In this document: positions 16,804 through 24,977 of the stretch, piece by piece
Layout of the letters: each line of letters starts with the position of its first letter
Numbering within the stretch: the stretch's first letter is position 1
DNA from: Mesopusillimonas faecipullorum
Lineage (GTDB): Bacteria; Pseudomonadota; Gammaproteobacteria; Burkholderiales; Burkholderiaceae_B
Direction: 5' to 3'
NCBI RefSeq assembly: GCF_020539505.1
Contig: NZ_JACDXW010000001.1
Span: 248,001-312,000 of the forward strand
Length of the DNA: 64,000 bases
The notes under the pieces: model-generated
The model's input: the letters and a program-made list of their open reading frames with translations, nothing else
The model's database searches: none
Told to the model about the DNA's origin: nothing
Translations under genes and position numbers: made by a program

Positions 16804-18825
16804 TTATTGGGCAATGATACGAGCCTGCGCATGCAGGAGATAGTCAGCCGGGGCGGCGGCACCGCCGAAACAGTTTGGAGAAATCACTTCCTCAGTCTCC
16901 CCTGTTGCGTCATTCTTCTGCCCGTAACTTAGCGCAAGCTCAGGATTGGCCGCCACCAAGTAGACGTTCCAATTGCCGGCTGCGGCCTCGCCATAGAAAG
17001 CCACACTGCTCATGCCATAATCCTCGAACGCCAAGATCTCTTGTGAGCGAAAAATGTCGTTGGGAAGCTTCAGTAGCGACATCGTGCCCAGCGGAGACTG
17101 CACGGCAATCCCAACAGAACCCAGACAAACGTTATCCCCAGACAAGCGGACCTGCACGGTGTCCACGGTCTGCTCTGCCATGTTCAGGGTTCCCAGAAGA
17201 GTAATTTCCCGGTAAGGAAAATCGCGCGCTAGCGCGTTGCTTATACCTTCCTCTTCGATGTCCTCTGCATACGAGTCTCCTTGGTACCAAGTGCTGATAT
17301 CCTGGAATTCGGGTATCTTGACATCGTCGAGCCGGCTCAGCGCCGGATCACGTTTGTACTCCTGTGCCAACTCTACGGCGCGCGCCGCATCGGGCAAACC
17401 GAACCCATACCAATTGGAATGCTCGTAGCCAGCGCCATTTTTTTGCCAACCAAGATCGATCGGGAACACCTTCGAGCCAGGCCGAATATCGTCCTTACCA
17501 CCCAGCTCCTCTAGCAATTCGTTGGTGACGAGGTCCATGCGCGCGCCATAAGGAATCAGGCCTTGCCAGTGGGGCGACTCTTGCTCGTAACCGGCGTCAA
17601 CCTTGCGCGCTGATATTCGCAAGATGTCGCGAACGTCACGCCAGCCCAAATCAGGGTTGGCGGTAAGCATCAACGCAACCACACCTGCGATCGTCGGCGT
17701 CGCAGCGGATGTGCCATTCATGTAAGCATAATCACAATCGGGGTTGTCAGGCACGCCATTACGCTTTGATTCGCCCCGCAAAAAGGCTGTGCGTTTGCTG
17801 CTCTTGGTGCTATAGCCCAAGGTGCAGCCTTGGATATCAGTGGAAAAGATGGTGGGCCCGCTGTAGTAGCTGGTAGCAACTTCACCATAAGTGCCACCGT
17901 TACCAAACTCGCCGCCCAGTCCACTGATCCAGTTGACCGACCCCACGCTACTGTAGCTGCTGGATTGGCCGAACGCATTGACTGCTGCCACCACGATGGT
18001 GTTGGGCTCTTTCGATCCTATTTCATCATTGCCCGGGTTACTGCAATCGTAATAGGCTTCGTCCAGTCCACATTCGATACCGTCGAAGTCATTACCCGCA
18101 GCCTTCAGGTAGATGGCTCCCTTGCCGCCACGCAGTTTCTTGAGCGCGCGCATGACCGGTGTAAAGCTATCGTCTTCGGAGTCGTATGAAAAAGGTGCTC
18201 CGGAGTATCCCAAGGAAGCGTTGATGACATCCGCAGAGCTGGACCACGGTGCGCCTCCCATTGCCGCCGCCCAATTCGCAATGCCTTGATGCTCAAGGTA
18301 GTTGACACCGCCGACATTGACGCGCGGAGCGATGCCCATCACGCCTTTGCCGTTCTGAGCGGCAGCAATAATGCCCGCCACTGCCGTGCCGTGTGGAGCA
18401 GAACTAGACGCCGGATTTGTGGGATAGGGATCTTGTGTATTCGAACCCAAGTTCCAGGATAGCGAGAAGTCCGCGTTAGGTGCCAAGTCTTCAGTGTGAA
18501 GGTCGACGCCCGAATCAACCACCAGCACATTCACTCCCTGACCTTTGATGCCTTGCCGATGGACCGGCTCGACGTTCAGATCCATCCCGCCTGAGAAAAC
18601 CTCCGGATAATCCTTGAAGTAGCTGTCTTGATAATTTAACGCCCACTGAAATGTGTACAAAGGCTCCGACGCACCTGTCTCGCACGCATAAGGGCCAGAC
18701 TCAGCGCAGACAACGTCGGGGCCCGGCGGGACGTCGGATCCGCCAGAACCATTGCAGGCGGAAAGCGCAAGGGCCACTGTAGAGATCAGTGAGCAGCGGA
18801 TTACATTCAATGAGGTCATAAGCAT
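16804..18825 (-). CDS. S8 subtilisin-family lipoprotein protease with P domain
   Basis: A 673-residue kexin-like serine protease. It has a lipoprotein signal (LALSAC, Cys24), a short spacer, and the subtilase triad Asp104 (LVVDSGVD), His145 (APHGTAVAG) and Ser373 (NGTSAATPTIAG), with the oxyanion-hole Asn in KAAGND. The last 140 or so residues (MAEQTVDTVQVRLSGDN to AAAGNWNVYLVA) match a proprotein-convertase P domain. Expected location is the outer membrane or the cell surface. There is no long N-terminal propeptide, unlike secreted subtilisins, which makes the co-transcribed small protein downstream interesting. Cysteines at 252, 261, 334 and 364 may form disulfides. Confidence 0.9.
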   Translation of the reverse strand: MLMTSLNVIRCSLISTVALALSACNGSGGSDVPPGPDVVCAESGPYACETGASEPLYTFQWALNYQDSYFKDYPEVFSGGMDLNVEPVHRQGIKGQGVNVLVVDSGVDLHTEDLAPNADFSLSWNLGSNTQDPYPTNPASSSAPHGTAVAGIIAAAQNGKGVMGIAPRVNVGGVNYLEHQGIANWAAAMGGAPWSSSADVINASLGYSGAPFSYDSEDDSFTPVMRALKKLRGGKGAIYLKAAGNDFDGIECGLDEAYYDCSNPGNDEIGSKEPNTIVVAAVNAFGQSSSYSSVGSVNWISGLGGEFGNGGTYGEVATSYYSGPTIFSTDIQGCTLGYSTKSSKRTAFLRGESKRNGVPDNPDCDYAYMNGTSAATPTIAGVVALMLTANPDLGWRDVRDILRISARKVDAGYEQESPHWQGLIPYGARMDLVTNELLEELGGKDDIRPGSKVFPIDLGWQKNGAGYEHSNWYGFGLPDAARAVELAQEYKRDPALSRLDDVKIPEFQDISTWYQGDSYAEDIEEEGISNALARDFPYREITLLGTLNMAEQTVDTVQVRLSGDNVCLGSVGIAVQSPLGTMSLLKLPNDIFRSQEILAFEDYGMSSVAFYGEAAAGNWNVYLVAANPELALSYGQKNDATGETEEVISPNCFGGAAAPADYLLHAQARIIAQ

Positions 18826-19039
18826 TCTGAAATTTTGTAGTGCGCGAGACCGACAGGTTTCTGGACGCCGCTCGCAGTAACGAGAGTGTACGTTGAATAG
18901 TGTGTGATGTCGCCCACAAAAGCCGTCTGCTGCTCAAGCAGGAAGTCTCCCACCTCTGAATCAGAGGCAAATGATTGAAAGTCCGCCATGTTTCGCGTTA
19001 CTTAGCTCATGTAGCATTGGCCCAACTCATAAATGGAGC

Positions 19040-19912
19040 ATGACCGTGCCGTCCCAAGCTGCTTACCTCTACCTTCTCGTTTTTCCAGAAAAAAAGGTCG
19101 TTAAAGTAGGCAAAGCGAACGACATCCTTAACCGCCTGGCTACGCTTAAGCGATGGTGGGGTGAGCCAGACTACGACGCGTCCTACTGCGTCAAAGCAGA
19201 GGAGTCATTGGTCTTTCGACTGGAACGTGCCCTGCACTGCTTCCTGGACGAGTTTGACTCTCCCGAAGATTCTGGCGACGGGCACACCGAACTTTTTCGC
19301 ATGGAGGCGCTTCCTATTGCGCTCCGACACCTCGAGCTTTATATCAGCAACAAAAAGCCCGGAAGCTACGAGCTGACCAAAGGCATACCGCGTGCCCTTG
19401 CAATGCCCAAGCAAAACTCAAAGTACGACCTACGCGCCTACGAACGGTTTTCAAAAAGAGGACGTCTTGCACTGGACTCACTGGACGACACGCTGCGCCA
19501 GCTTCGGTATCTCCATCGCTGGGTAGCCCTCTTGCTCCGATGGCAGCACAAGATTCAGTATCAGTGGGACGTCACTGACGACATCATTTTCTTTAGGGCG
19601 CGGAGCAAGCAGCTCCACCTGATGTACTCCAAAGTCCTATGGCCCGCTCTTAGCTATCACGTCTCGGGATTTCAAGGCGGCTTTCATGGCGTCAACCTTT
19701 GCTCTTTTTGTAGCTCAGGCGACGTCAACCAATTTGAGATAAGCACCAAACTGCTACCAGATGGAGAACGTCGACCAGATGTTTTGGAATTGCTACTGGC
19801 GCAAGCTGTACAGTGGATTAACGTGCTGCCTCGGCGCTCTGCCGCAGCGTTCGAGGAAATCCCACGCCTGAACATCTCGCTACATGACTTCTTTGAGAAG
19901 CAAGACGCTTAG
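19040..19912 (+). CDS. GIY-YIG/T5orf172-like protein of unknown function
   Basis: A 290-residue protein. Its first 100 residues resemble the T5orf172/MUG113 branch of the GIY-YIG fold: YLYLLVFPEKKVVKVGKAND, an arginine in ILNRLATLKRWWG, then a glutamate/histidine pair and DGHTELFR, which is the usual end of that domain. The remaining 190 residues are not recognised. ATG at 19040 follows TGGAGC; a start at 18971 would add 23 residues without support. The gene is alone between the subtilase and the IS element. T5orf172 domains occur in phage and mobile-element proteins, so nuclease or defence roles are possible but unproven. Confidence 0.65.
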   Translation: MTVPSQAAYLYLLVFPEKKVVKVGKANDILNRLATLKRWWGEPDYDASYCVKAEESLVFRLERALHCFLDEFDSPEDSGDGHTELFRMEALPIALRHLELYISNKKPGSYELTKGIPRALAMPKQNSKYDLRAYERFSKRGRLALDSLDDTLRQLRYLHRWVALLLRWQHKIQYQWDVTDDIIFFRARSKQLHLMYSKVLWPALSYHVSGFQGGFHGVNLCSFCSSGDVNQFEISTKLLPDGERRPDVLELLLAQAVQWINVLPRRSAAAFEEIPRLNISLHDFFEKQDA

Positions 19913-20119
19913 GTGTATGAACCCAATGCGATGTCTCCCCAAGGTTGAGCACCGACTACCAAAGCATGGTCGATGACGCTCTGTTCCTGAAAGATATTGT
20001 GTCTTTCGATGTTTCGATAGCTTAGTACCAGGCGATACAAGAAAATCTCGGTAAATGAATTTTCTATCCTTAGAAAAACGCAAGACTGACCTAAACCGAT
20101 AAAAACGCCCCATCTCCAT
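19913..20119. other. Non-coding stretch before the IS element
   Basis: About 200 AT-leaning bases between the GIY-YIG gene and the IS target site. No convincing gene, terminator or repeat is visible; small open frames here lack family character. Confidence 0.5.
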
Positions 20120-20145
20120 TAAGTAGTCGCCCCTGATTTATTCGT
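20120..20145 (+). repeat. Left target repeat and left inverted repeat of the IS
   Basis: TAAGTA (candidate target duplication) followed by the left terminal inverted repeat at 20126-20145. Confidence 0.7.
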
Positions 20146-21803
20146 AAGCCATTGATTTTGCTGGATATTTTCTTCATTCCGGCGTATAATTTCTCCCGTT
20201 CTGATAGCGCATCCGCCTTGATTTCTGGGAGTTTCGTGCCGTGATGTTCACCTGCCCCGCCACCGACGATTTCTTCCGCTCGCGCATCGACCAGATGATC
20301 GATCTGCGCCATCCGCTGGCGGTGCTGTCTTCGCGCATGCCCTGGCAGGAGATCGAGGCGCGGGTGGCCCACCTGCTGGTGCGCAAGGCCCACGCCGGGC
20401 AGGCCATGCCCGATCTGGATTTGTTCGGCGAGAAGCCCCAGCGCAAGGCTGCGGCCAGCAAGGCCGGGCGCCCGCGCGTGGCGCTGCGCATCATGGTCTC
20501 GCTGCTGTACCTCAAGCACGCGTTCAACGAGTCCGATGAAGGTGTCGTTGACCGCTGGGGCGAGACGCCGACCTGGCAGTTCTTCTCAGGCCAGGCGTAC
20601 TTTGAACACCAGCGTCCCTGCGACGCCACCACCCTGGTCAAGTTCCGCCAGTTGCTCGGCGAAGAAGGCGTGGAAGAACTTCTGGCACAGACGATCAACG
20701 TGGCGCTTGAGATCAAGCTGATCAAGCCGCAGGAGCTGACCCGCGTGATCGTGGACAGCACGGTGCAGCACAAGGCGATTGCGCACCCCACCGACAGCCG
20801 CCTGCTGGAGACAGCCAGGGTCAAGCTGGTCGAAGCAGCCAAGGGTGCCGGCATCGACTTGAAGCAGACCTTTGCCAAGGAAGGCAAGGAGCTGGGCCGC
20901 AAGGCCGGGCGCTATGCCCACGCGCGCCAGTTCAAGCGCATGCGCCGCGCCATCAAGCGCCAGCGCACCATCGTCGGGCGGCTGCAGCGCGAGATCGAGA
21001 GGAAGATCGCCACTGGGGCCAGCGCCATCGGGCAAGCCGTGCGCCAAGCGCTCGCCCAGACATTGAGCAAGGCCGCGCGCATCGTGGCCCAGAGCGGCCA
21101 GCGCAAGGCGGTGGATGGACAGCCCAAGCTGTACGCCTGGCATGCCCCGGAGGTGGACTGCATCAGCAAAGGCAAGGCCAAGCAGCCCTACGAGTTCGGC
21201 GTGAAGGTGGGCATTGCCAGCACGCTCAAAGGCAACCTGATCGTGGGCGCCCGGGCCTTCCACGGCAACCCGTACGACGGTCACACACTGCGCGAACAGC
21301 TGGAGCAGGCCACGATCCTGATGCAGGACAGCGATGCAAAACCAGCGACAGCCTTTGTCGATCTGGGCTACCGGGGGGTGGATGCGGACAACCCGGATGT
21401 GCACATCGTGCACCGGGGCAAGGCCAAGCGGATCAGTGAGCAGGAAAGAAAGCTGCTCAGGCGGCGCCAGGCTATTGAACCCATCATCGGACACCTCAAG
21501 GCCGATCACCGCATGGATCGCTGCCACCTCAAGGGCGAAACGGGTGACCGCCTGCACGCGGTGCTGTGCGCGGCCGGCTACAACATCAAGTGGCTGCTGC
21601 GCATGATCGCCAGGAAGGGGGTTACCTTCCTCACAACCATTTTGTTGTGCCTGCAGCAGGCCAGCACGCAGGGGCGTTCTTGGCTGGCCGCTGTGATGGG
21701 CATGCGCTCTTGGGCTGCTGATGGCCGATCAACCCTGGCCAACCGGCTGACCTTTGGTGCTGGCAGGCTCTCTCAGGCTTGAAATGAATATTTCAGGGCC
21801 GAC
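20126..21803 (+). mobile_element. IS5-type insertion sequence, apparently complete
   Basis: A 1,678-bp element bounded by imperfect 20-bp inverted repeats: left GTCGCCCCTGATTTATTCGT and right, read inward, GTCGGCCCTGAAATATTCAT (16 of 20 matching). It holds one transposase gene. TAAGTA occurs directly outside both ends (20120-20125 and 21804-21809), a candidate target duplication; the exact boundary could shift by a few bases because TAAG alone also repeats. The element is much more GC-rich than its AT-rich flanks, so it arrived from a different background. Confidence 0.82.
20241..21782 (+). CDS. IS5-family DDE transposase
   Basis: A 513-residue transposase. The N-terminal DUF772-like part contains FFRSRIDQMIDLRHPLAVLS and LFGEKPQRKAA. 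The catalytic residues are visible as Asp in RVIVDSTVQHKAI (about 171), Asp in ATAFVDLGYRGVD (about 373) and Glu in RRQAIEPIIGHLKADHRMDR (about 417). It starts at GTG 20241 or the immediately following ATG at 20244. The reading frame is intact, so the element may still be mobile. Confidence 0.92.
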   Translation: MMFTCPATDDFFRSRIDQMIDLRHPLAVLSSRMPWQEIEARVAHLLVRKAHAGQAMPDLDLFGEKPQRKAAASKAGRPRVALRIMVSLLYLKHAFNESDEGVVDRWGETPTWQFFSGQAYFEHQRPCDATTLVKFRQLLGEEGVEELLAQTINVALEIKLIKPQELTRVIVDSTVQHKAIAHPTDSRLLETARVKLVEAAKGAGIDLKQTFAKEGKELGRKAGRYAHARQFKRMRRAIKRQRTIVGRLQREIERKIATGASAIGQAVRQALAQTLSKAARIVAQSGQRKAVDGQPKLYAWHAPEVDCISKGKAKQPYEFGVKVGIASTLKGNLIVGARAFHGNPYDGHTLREQLEQATILMQDSDAKPATAFVDLGYRGVDADNPDVHIVHRGKAKRISEQERKLLRRRQAIEPIIGHLKADHRMDRCHLKGETGDRLHAVLCAAGYNIKWLLRMIARKGVTFLTTILLCLQQASTQGRSWLAAVMGMRSWAADGRSTLANRLTFGAGRLSQA

Positions 21804-21809
21804 TAAGTA
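21784..21809 (+). repeat. Right inverted repeat and right target repeat of the IS
   Basis: Terminal inverted repeat ATGAATATTTCAGGGCCGAC at 21784-21803, followed by TAAGTA at 21804-21809, matching the copy at the left end. Confidence 0.7.
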
Positions 21810-22084
21810 ATTTATCACATTCTTACCTTCTATCAGATCCGAATCACTTTTAAAGCCACAATGGGCTGCACTCTTGAGCCAAGCGGCCCCTAACAGCCTA
21901 TTATAAAAGTGATATGCACTCCAATGATGGAAGAAAAATTGCACCTTCAGTCGACCACATCTATGTTAATGAAGCTAATTCTGGTTGGCTGCTCCCAAAG
22001 CGCCAATAGGCGAGTCAGCGTGCAGATAGATTACTGTCGGCTACAAATAGCAAAGCTATTTTTTAATTTTAGAAACACGAAAAG
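21810..22084. other. AT-rich non-coding stretch after the IS
   Basis: About 275 bases with no supportable gene. AT content rises here and stays high to about 30 kb. It presumably carries the promoter of the 22085 lipoprotein gene. Confidence 0.5.
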
Positions 22085-22339
22085 ATGAAGAAATTACTGA
22101 TAGTCAAAAGTTCCGCACTACTCACGGGAGTATTAACAATTGGCCTACTTTCCGGATGCGCGGCCTTAGACGAAATGGAAGCAGACGAGTTTCGGCAAAA
22201 ATGCCAAAACTTAGGCATCCAACCAGGTTCAGCAAATTTCGAACAATGTATGCTGCAGCAACAAGCCATTAGCGAAAATGCAACTCAGCACGCCTTGGAT
22301 CGTATTGAACGGCAAGAAGAATATAAACACAGACACTGA
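22085..22339 (+). CDS. Small lipoprotein
   Basis: An 84-residue protein with a lipoprotein signal (LTIGLLSGCAALDEME, lipid-modified Cys25). The mature part is short, charged and helical with two further cysteines (KCQNLG, QCMLQQQ) that could form a disulfide. No family recognised. It begins a run of four plus-strand genes for envelope proteins; 17 bases separate it from the channel gene. Confidence 0.72.
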   Translation: MKKLLIVKSSALLTGVLTIGLLSGCAALDEMEADEFRQKCQNLGIQPGSANFEQCMLQQQAISENATQHALDRIERQEEYKHRH

Positions 22340-22356
22340 GTAAGGCGCATAACAAG

Positions 22357-23532
22357 ATGCCTTCCCCACAGTCACATACCATCTCCAAGTTTGAAAAAGT
22401 CACACACAAAGGTGATATCGCTACCGAGCTGGTGGGGCACAGAATTATTACTGCCCCTAACTTTGCGATTCTCCTTGCCTACGTCCTGCTTGCATTCTTG
22501 GCAATCCTTCCTCCCCCCAGTAATGCACAAACCCAACCACTGACTATAGGGGTATTGGCATCACCGCCATTCGTGATAGGTAATGACGGGAAATTTACGG
22601 GGTTAGCAATTGATCTTTGGGAGGAAATAGCCACAAAAAAGGGTTGGGAATTTGAGTATCAAGAGTACAAAACGTTTCGTGAACTGATCGAAGCAACCAG
22701 TTCAGCTCAAGTTGATCTGGCGATGACAAGTCTCACTATTACTCAACAACGAGCCCTTAAAGTAGACTTCACGCAACCATGGTTCGATGGTGGCATGCGT
22801 CTTATGATCAACACCGAACAAGGAACCGGTTTTCGCGGCATCATTAAAGGACTTGCCCAGGCAGGCTTCATTACTGCCTACGCCTGGATAGCATTTGTCA
22901 TTATCTTCGCAACAGCTCTTCTTACGTTTTTTGATCGTCGGTTCGACAAATCATTTCCCGTTCGTTGGCGTGATGGTGTTGCCGAAAGCTTTTATACAGT
23001 CATGTCGGTGGTTACTTCAGGTCGCCCGCCTTCCAGAAAGAACCTATTTGGTTGGTTAGGCCGCATATGGCAGGCACTCTGGTTAGTCTGCGGTGTTGCG
23101 GTACTTGCATTTGTTACCTCGTCAGTGACCAGTGTGATGACTACACTAGCCATCACAAATCAGATTAATAGCGTAGATGACCTGGCTGGCAGAACTGTGG
23201 CCGTCTTGACCGGATCGGTGGAAGAGGATTATGCGCGCGAAAAAGGGCTTGCCGTCCGTAGCTATACCAGCTTGAACGCTGCCGTTGCAGCGCTGACAAA
23301 TGACGAGGTTACCGCCATCATTGCGGATGCGCCAGTGCTTGAATATTACGCTCACAAAAATTCTGAACTGCCGGTCAAGGTGGTTGGCAGAATCTTCGAG
23401 CACGACAAATATGGATTTGCGCTTCCCCTTCATAGCCCCCTCTCCCGAGAAGTGACTCTTGCAGTACTGGGTGCAGTTGATAATGGTCGGGTTGAAGAGC
23501 TGAAAACCAGATATTTCGGCGCAAATCCATGA
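22357..23532 (+). CDS. Ionotropic glutamate-receptor-like channel/binding protein
   Basis: A 391-residue protein with GluR0 architecture. A hydrophobic signal (residues 34-58) leads to the first lobe of a periplasmic amino-acid-binding domain (PLTIGVLASPPFVIG, then DLAMTSLTIT). Next comes a channel module inserted in the domain: helix 1 (171-192), a re-entrant pore segment (207-232) and helix 3 (236-262, ending FVTSSVTSVMTT, comparable to the SYTANLAAF gate of glutamate receptors). The second binding lobe follows (VDDLAGRTVAVLTGS to the end). The K+ filter is not canonical: SVVTSGRPPSRKN stands where GluR0 has TTVGYGD. Ligand and ion are unknown. The stop overlaps a possible downstream ATG. 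Confidence 0.8.
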   Translation: MPSPQSHTISKFEKVTHKGDIATELVGHRIITAPNFAILLAYVLLAFLAILPPPSNAQTQPLTIGVLASPPFVIGNDGKFTGLAIDLWEEIATKKGWEFEYQEYKTFRELIEATSSAQVDLAMTSLTITQQRALKVDFTQPWFDGGMRLMINTEQGTGFRGIIKGLAQAGFITAYAWIAFVIIFATALLTFFDRRFDKSFPVRWRDGVAESFYTVMSVVTSGRPPSRKNLFGWLGRIWQALWLVCGVAVLAFVTSSVTSVMTTLAITNQINSVDDLAGRTVAVLTGSVEEDYAREKGLAVRSYTSLNAAVAALTNDEVTAIIADAPVLEYYAHKNSELPVKVVGRIFEHDKYGFALPLHSPLSREVTLAVLGAVDNGRVEELKTRYFGANP

Positions 23533-23576
23533 ATAAGCTTCAGTTAATGCTCTTACAAGTCACACCGGAGAATCTA

Positions 23577-23996
23577 ATGCGGACGCTCTTGCTCATAACA
23601 CTGATCTCTTTCGGGCTTGGTGCCACGGCACTTACTCGAAACTCGTATGCTGCTGACTGCGCCAACGCCAGCGACCAAAGCACGCTGAATGAGTGCGCAG
23701 GCAAGGACTACAAGAAGTCGGATACTGAGTTGAACAAGCTTTATAAAGAGATTCGAAGCCGCCTGAGTGATCAACCCGATACCGTAAAGAAGCTTGTCTC
23801 GGCACAAAGGGCCTGGATCGCTTTTCGCGATGCCGAATGCGACTTTGCTACGCTCAACACACAAGGCGGCAGTGCATACGGAATGCTGGTCAGCATGTGT
23901 CGCGATCAGCTTACTCAGACTCGGGTCAAAGAATTCAAAACCTACCTTTCCTGCGAAGAAGGCGACATGAGCTGCCCTGTTCCTCCAAAGGACTAA
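23577..23996 (+). CDS. LprI-like (DUF1311) secreted protein
   Basis: A 139-residue exported protein of the DUF1311/LprI group. After the signal peptide come CANASDQSTLNECAGKDYKK, a helical segment, then AQRAWIAFRDAECDF, the family hallmark, and two more cysteines. Mycobacterial LprI inhibits lysozyme; many proteobacterial members have no known role. ATG at 23577 follows CCGGAG and starts a proper signal peptide. Another ATG at 23529 overlaps the channel stop as ATGA and is open in frame, so coupling is possible. A decayed relative lies at 24.6-24.9 kb. Confidence 0.82.
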   Translation: MRTLLLITLISFGLGATALTRNSYAADCANASDQSTLNECAGKDYKKSDTELNKLYKEIRSRLSDQPDTVKKLVSAQRAWIAFRDAECDFATLNTQGGSAYGMLVSMCRDQLTQTRVKEFKTYLSCEEGDMSCPVPPKD

Positions 23997-24039
23997 AAAA
24001 AGCAAATACCGTATAACGATCTGCAGGAGTTATTGGAAA

Positions 24040-24468
24040 ATGAGTCGATCTCGCTTCACGCATGCATTGTTGATATTTAGCTTATCTGCAATAGCCTTAC
24101 AAAGTGGCGCTACAGGTCTTGATAAGCAGCCCTCACTCAAAGACAGCACAAAACCAACTGCCATATCCGCTGTGGGATTTCCAGCTGGGACGTTCACTGG
24201 CGATGACATTCGGTTAAAACTGGACAGCCAAGGCAAATACACGCTCAGCGGCGGAGCGGTTGAAGCGACGGTCCGGGGAACATGGTCAGTGGAAACCAAC
24301 GGGAAACACACCCTCTTACGCCTCACGCCTAACAAAAATGAAGACGATTGGGTGTTTGGTGTGAGGTCCAAAAGCACGCTGCAATTAGTTGATGAAAAAA
24401 AATTGGGAGTTCTGGACAGACCACTGGATGTTTATGAAGATGCAGGTACTTTAACGCGTGAAAAATAA
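24040..24468 (+). CDS. Secreted protein, NlpE-like fold possible
   Basis: A 142-residue exported protein: signal peptide to about residue 24, then a beta-rich domain (FPAGTFTGDDIRLKLDSQGK, YTLSGGAVEATVRGTWSVE) reminiscent of the small barrel of NlpE-N/META-type lipoproteins, which often report envelope stress or bind small ligands. The resemblance is by strand pattern only. Same strand as the three genes upstream, 43 bases after the LprI-like stop. Confidence 0.65.
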   Translation: MSRSRFTHALLIFSLSAIALQSGATGLDKQPSLKDSTKPTAISAVGFPAGTFTGDDIRLKLDSQGKYTLSGGAVEATVRGTWSVETNGKHTLLRLTPNKNEDDWVFGVRSKSTLQLVDEKKLGVLDRPLDVYEDAGTLTREK

Positions 24469-24575
24469 GCAAATTGGGCCGCTACGAGGCGGGCTAATTT
24501 AGTTATGCAATTAAATTAAATAGAGGGCTTAGGCCAGTAACTTGAGCTAGCCTCACAAAAACGAAATTCAGATTG

Positions 24576-24883
24576 TTAAAGAACAACGTTCAGGCTAACA
24601 AGCCACCTGCATGAGGCCTCAAACTGGCAACTTTTTAAGCAACCTTCCTCACGCCAAGCGAAGCATCGCAACCTTGTGCTGCTATCCGCCACGCCGCATC
24701 GTCCGTCAGGCGGATCTCGATATGCTTGAAGAGATCGTTGAGTTTTTTGTGAGATTGCTTGAGCGAAGCTCCGGCGCATTCATTCATTGTCGCCTGATCC
24801 TGCGGATCGGAGCCTCTGTCCTTGGCGAAAACAGTGGTTGGAAAGAGCAGTGCAGCAGCGATTGTGAGCAATGCAATTTTCAT
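24576..24883 (-). pseudogene. Decayed LprI-like (DUF1311) gene
   Basis: The minus-strand frame from ATG at 24883 gives a signal peptide (IALLTIAAALLFPTTVFA) and TMNECAGASLKQSHKKLNDL, a DUF1311 start, then goes out of register after RLTDDAA. A second frame continues with RLRCFAWREEGC, a degraded form of the family's AQRAWIAFRDAEC. So the gene is frameshifted and has lost key residues. It is a separate relative of the intact LprI-like gene at 23577. Confidence 0.6.
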
Positions 24884-24977
24884 GGAGAAATCCTTCGTCG
24901 GGAACTTGTCAGTTGAACGAGTCTCCCCGTCACAGATGTGTCGTGATGGCGTTAAAGAAGCCGGGATTTAAAACATA

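Noticed and set aside
20586-21557. 323-codon open frame on the minus strand inside the IS element
   Set aside because: It is the antisense shadow of the GC-rich transposase; no domain or start signal.
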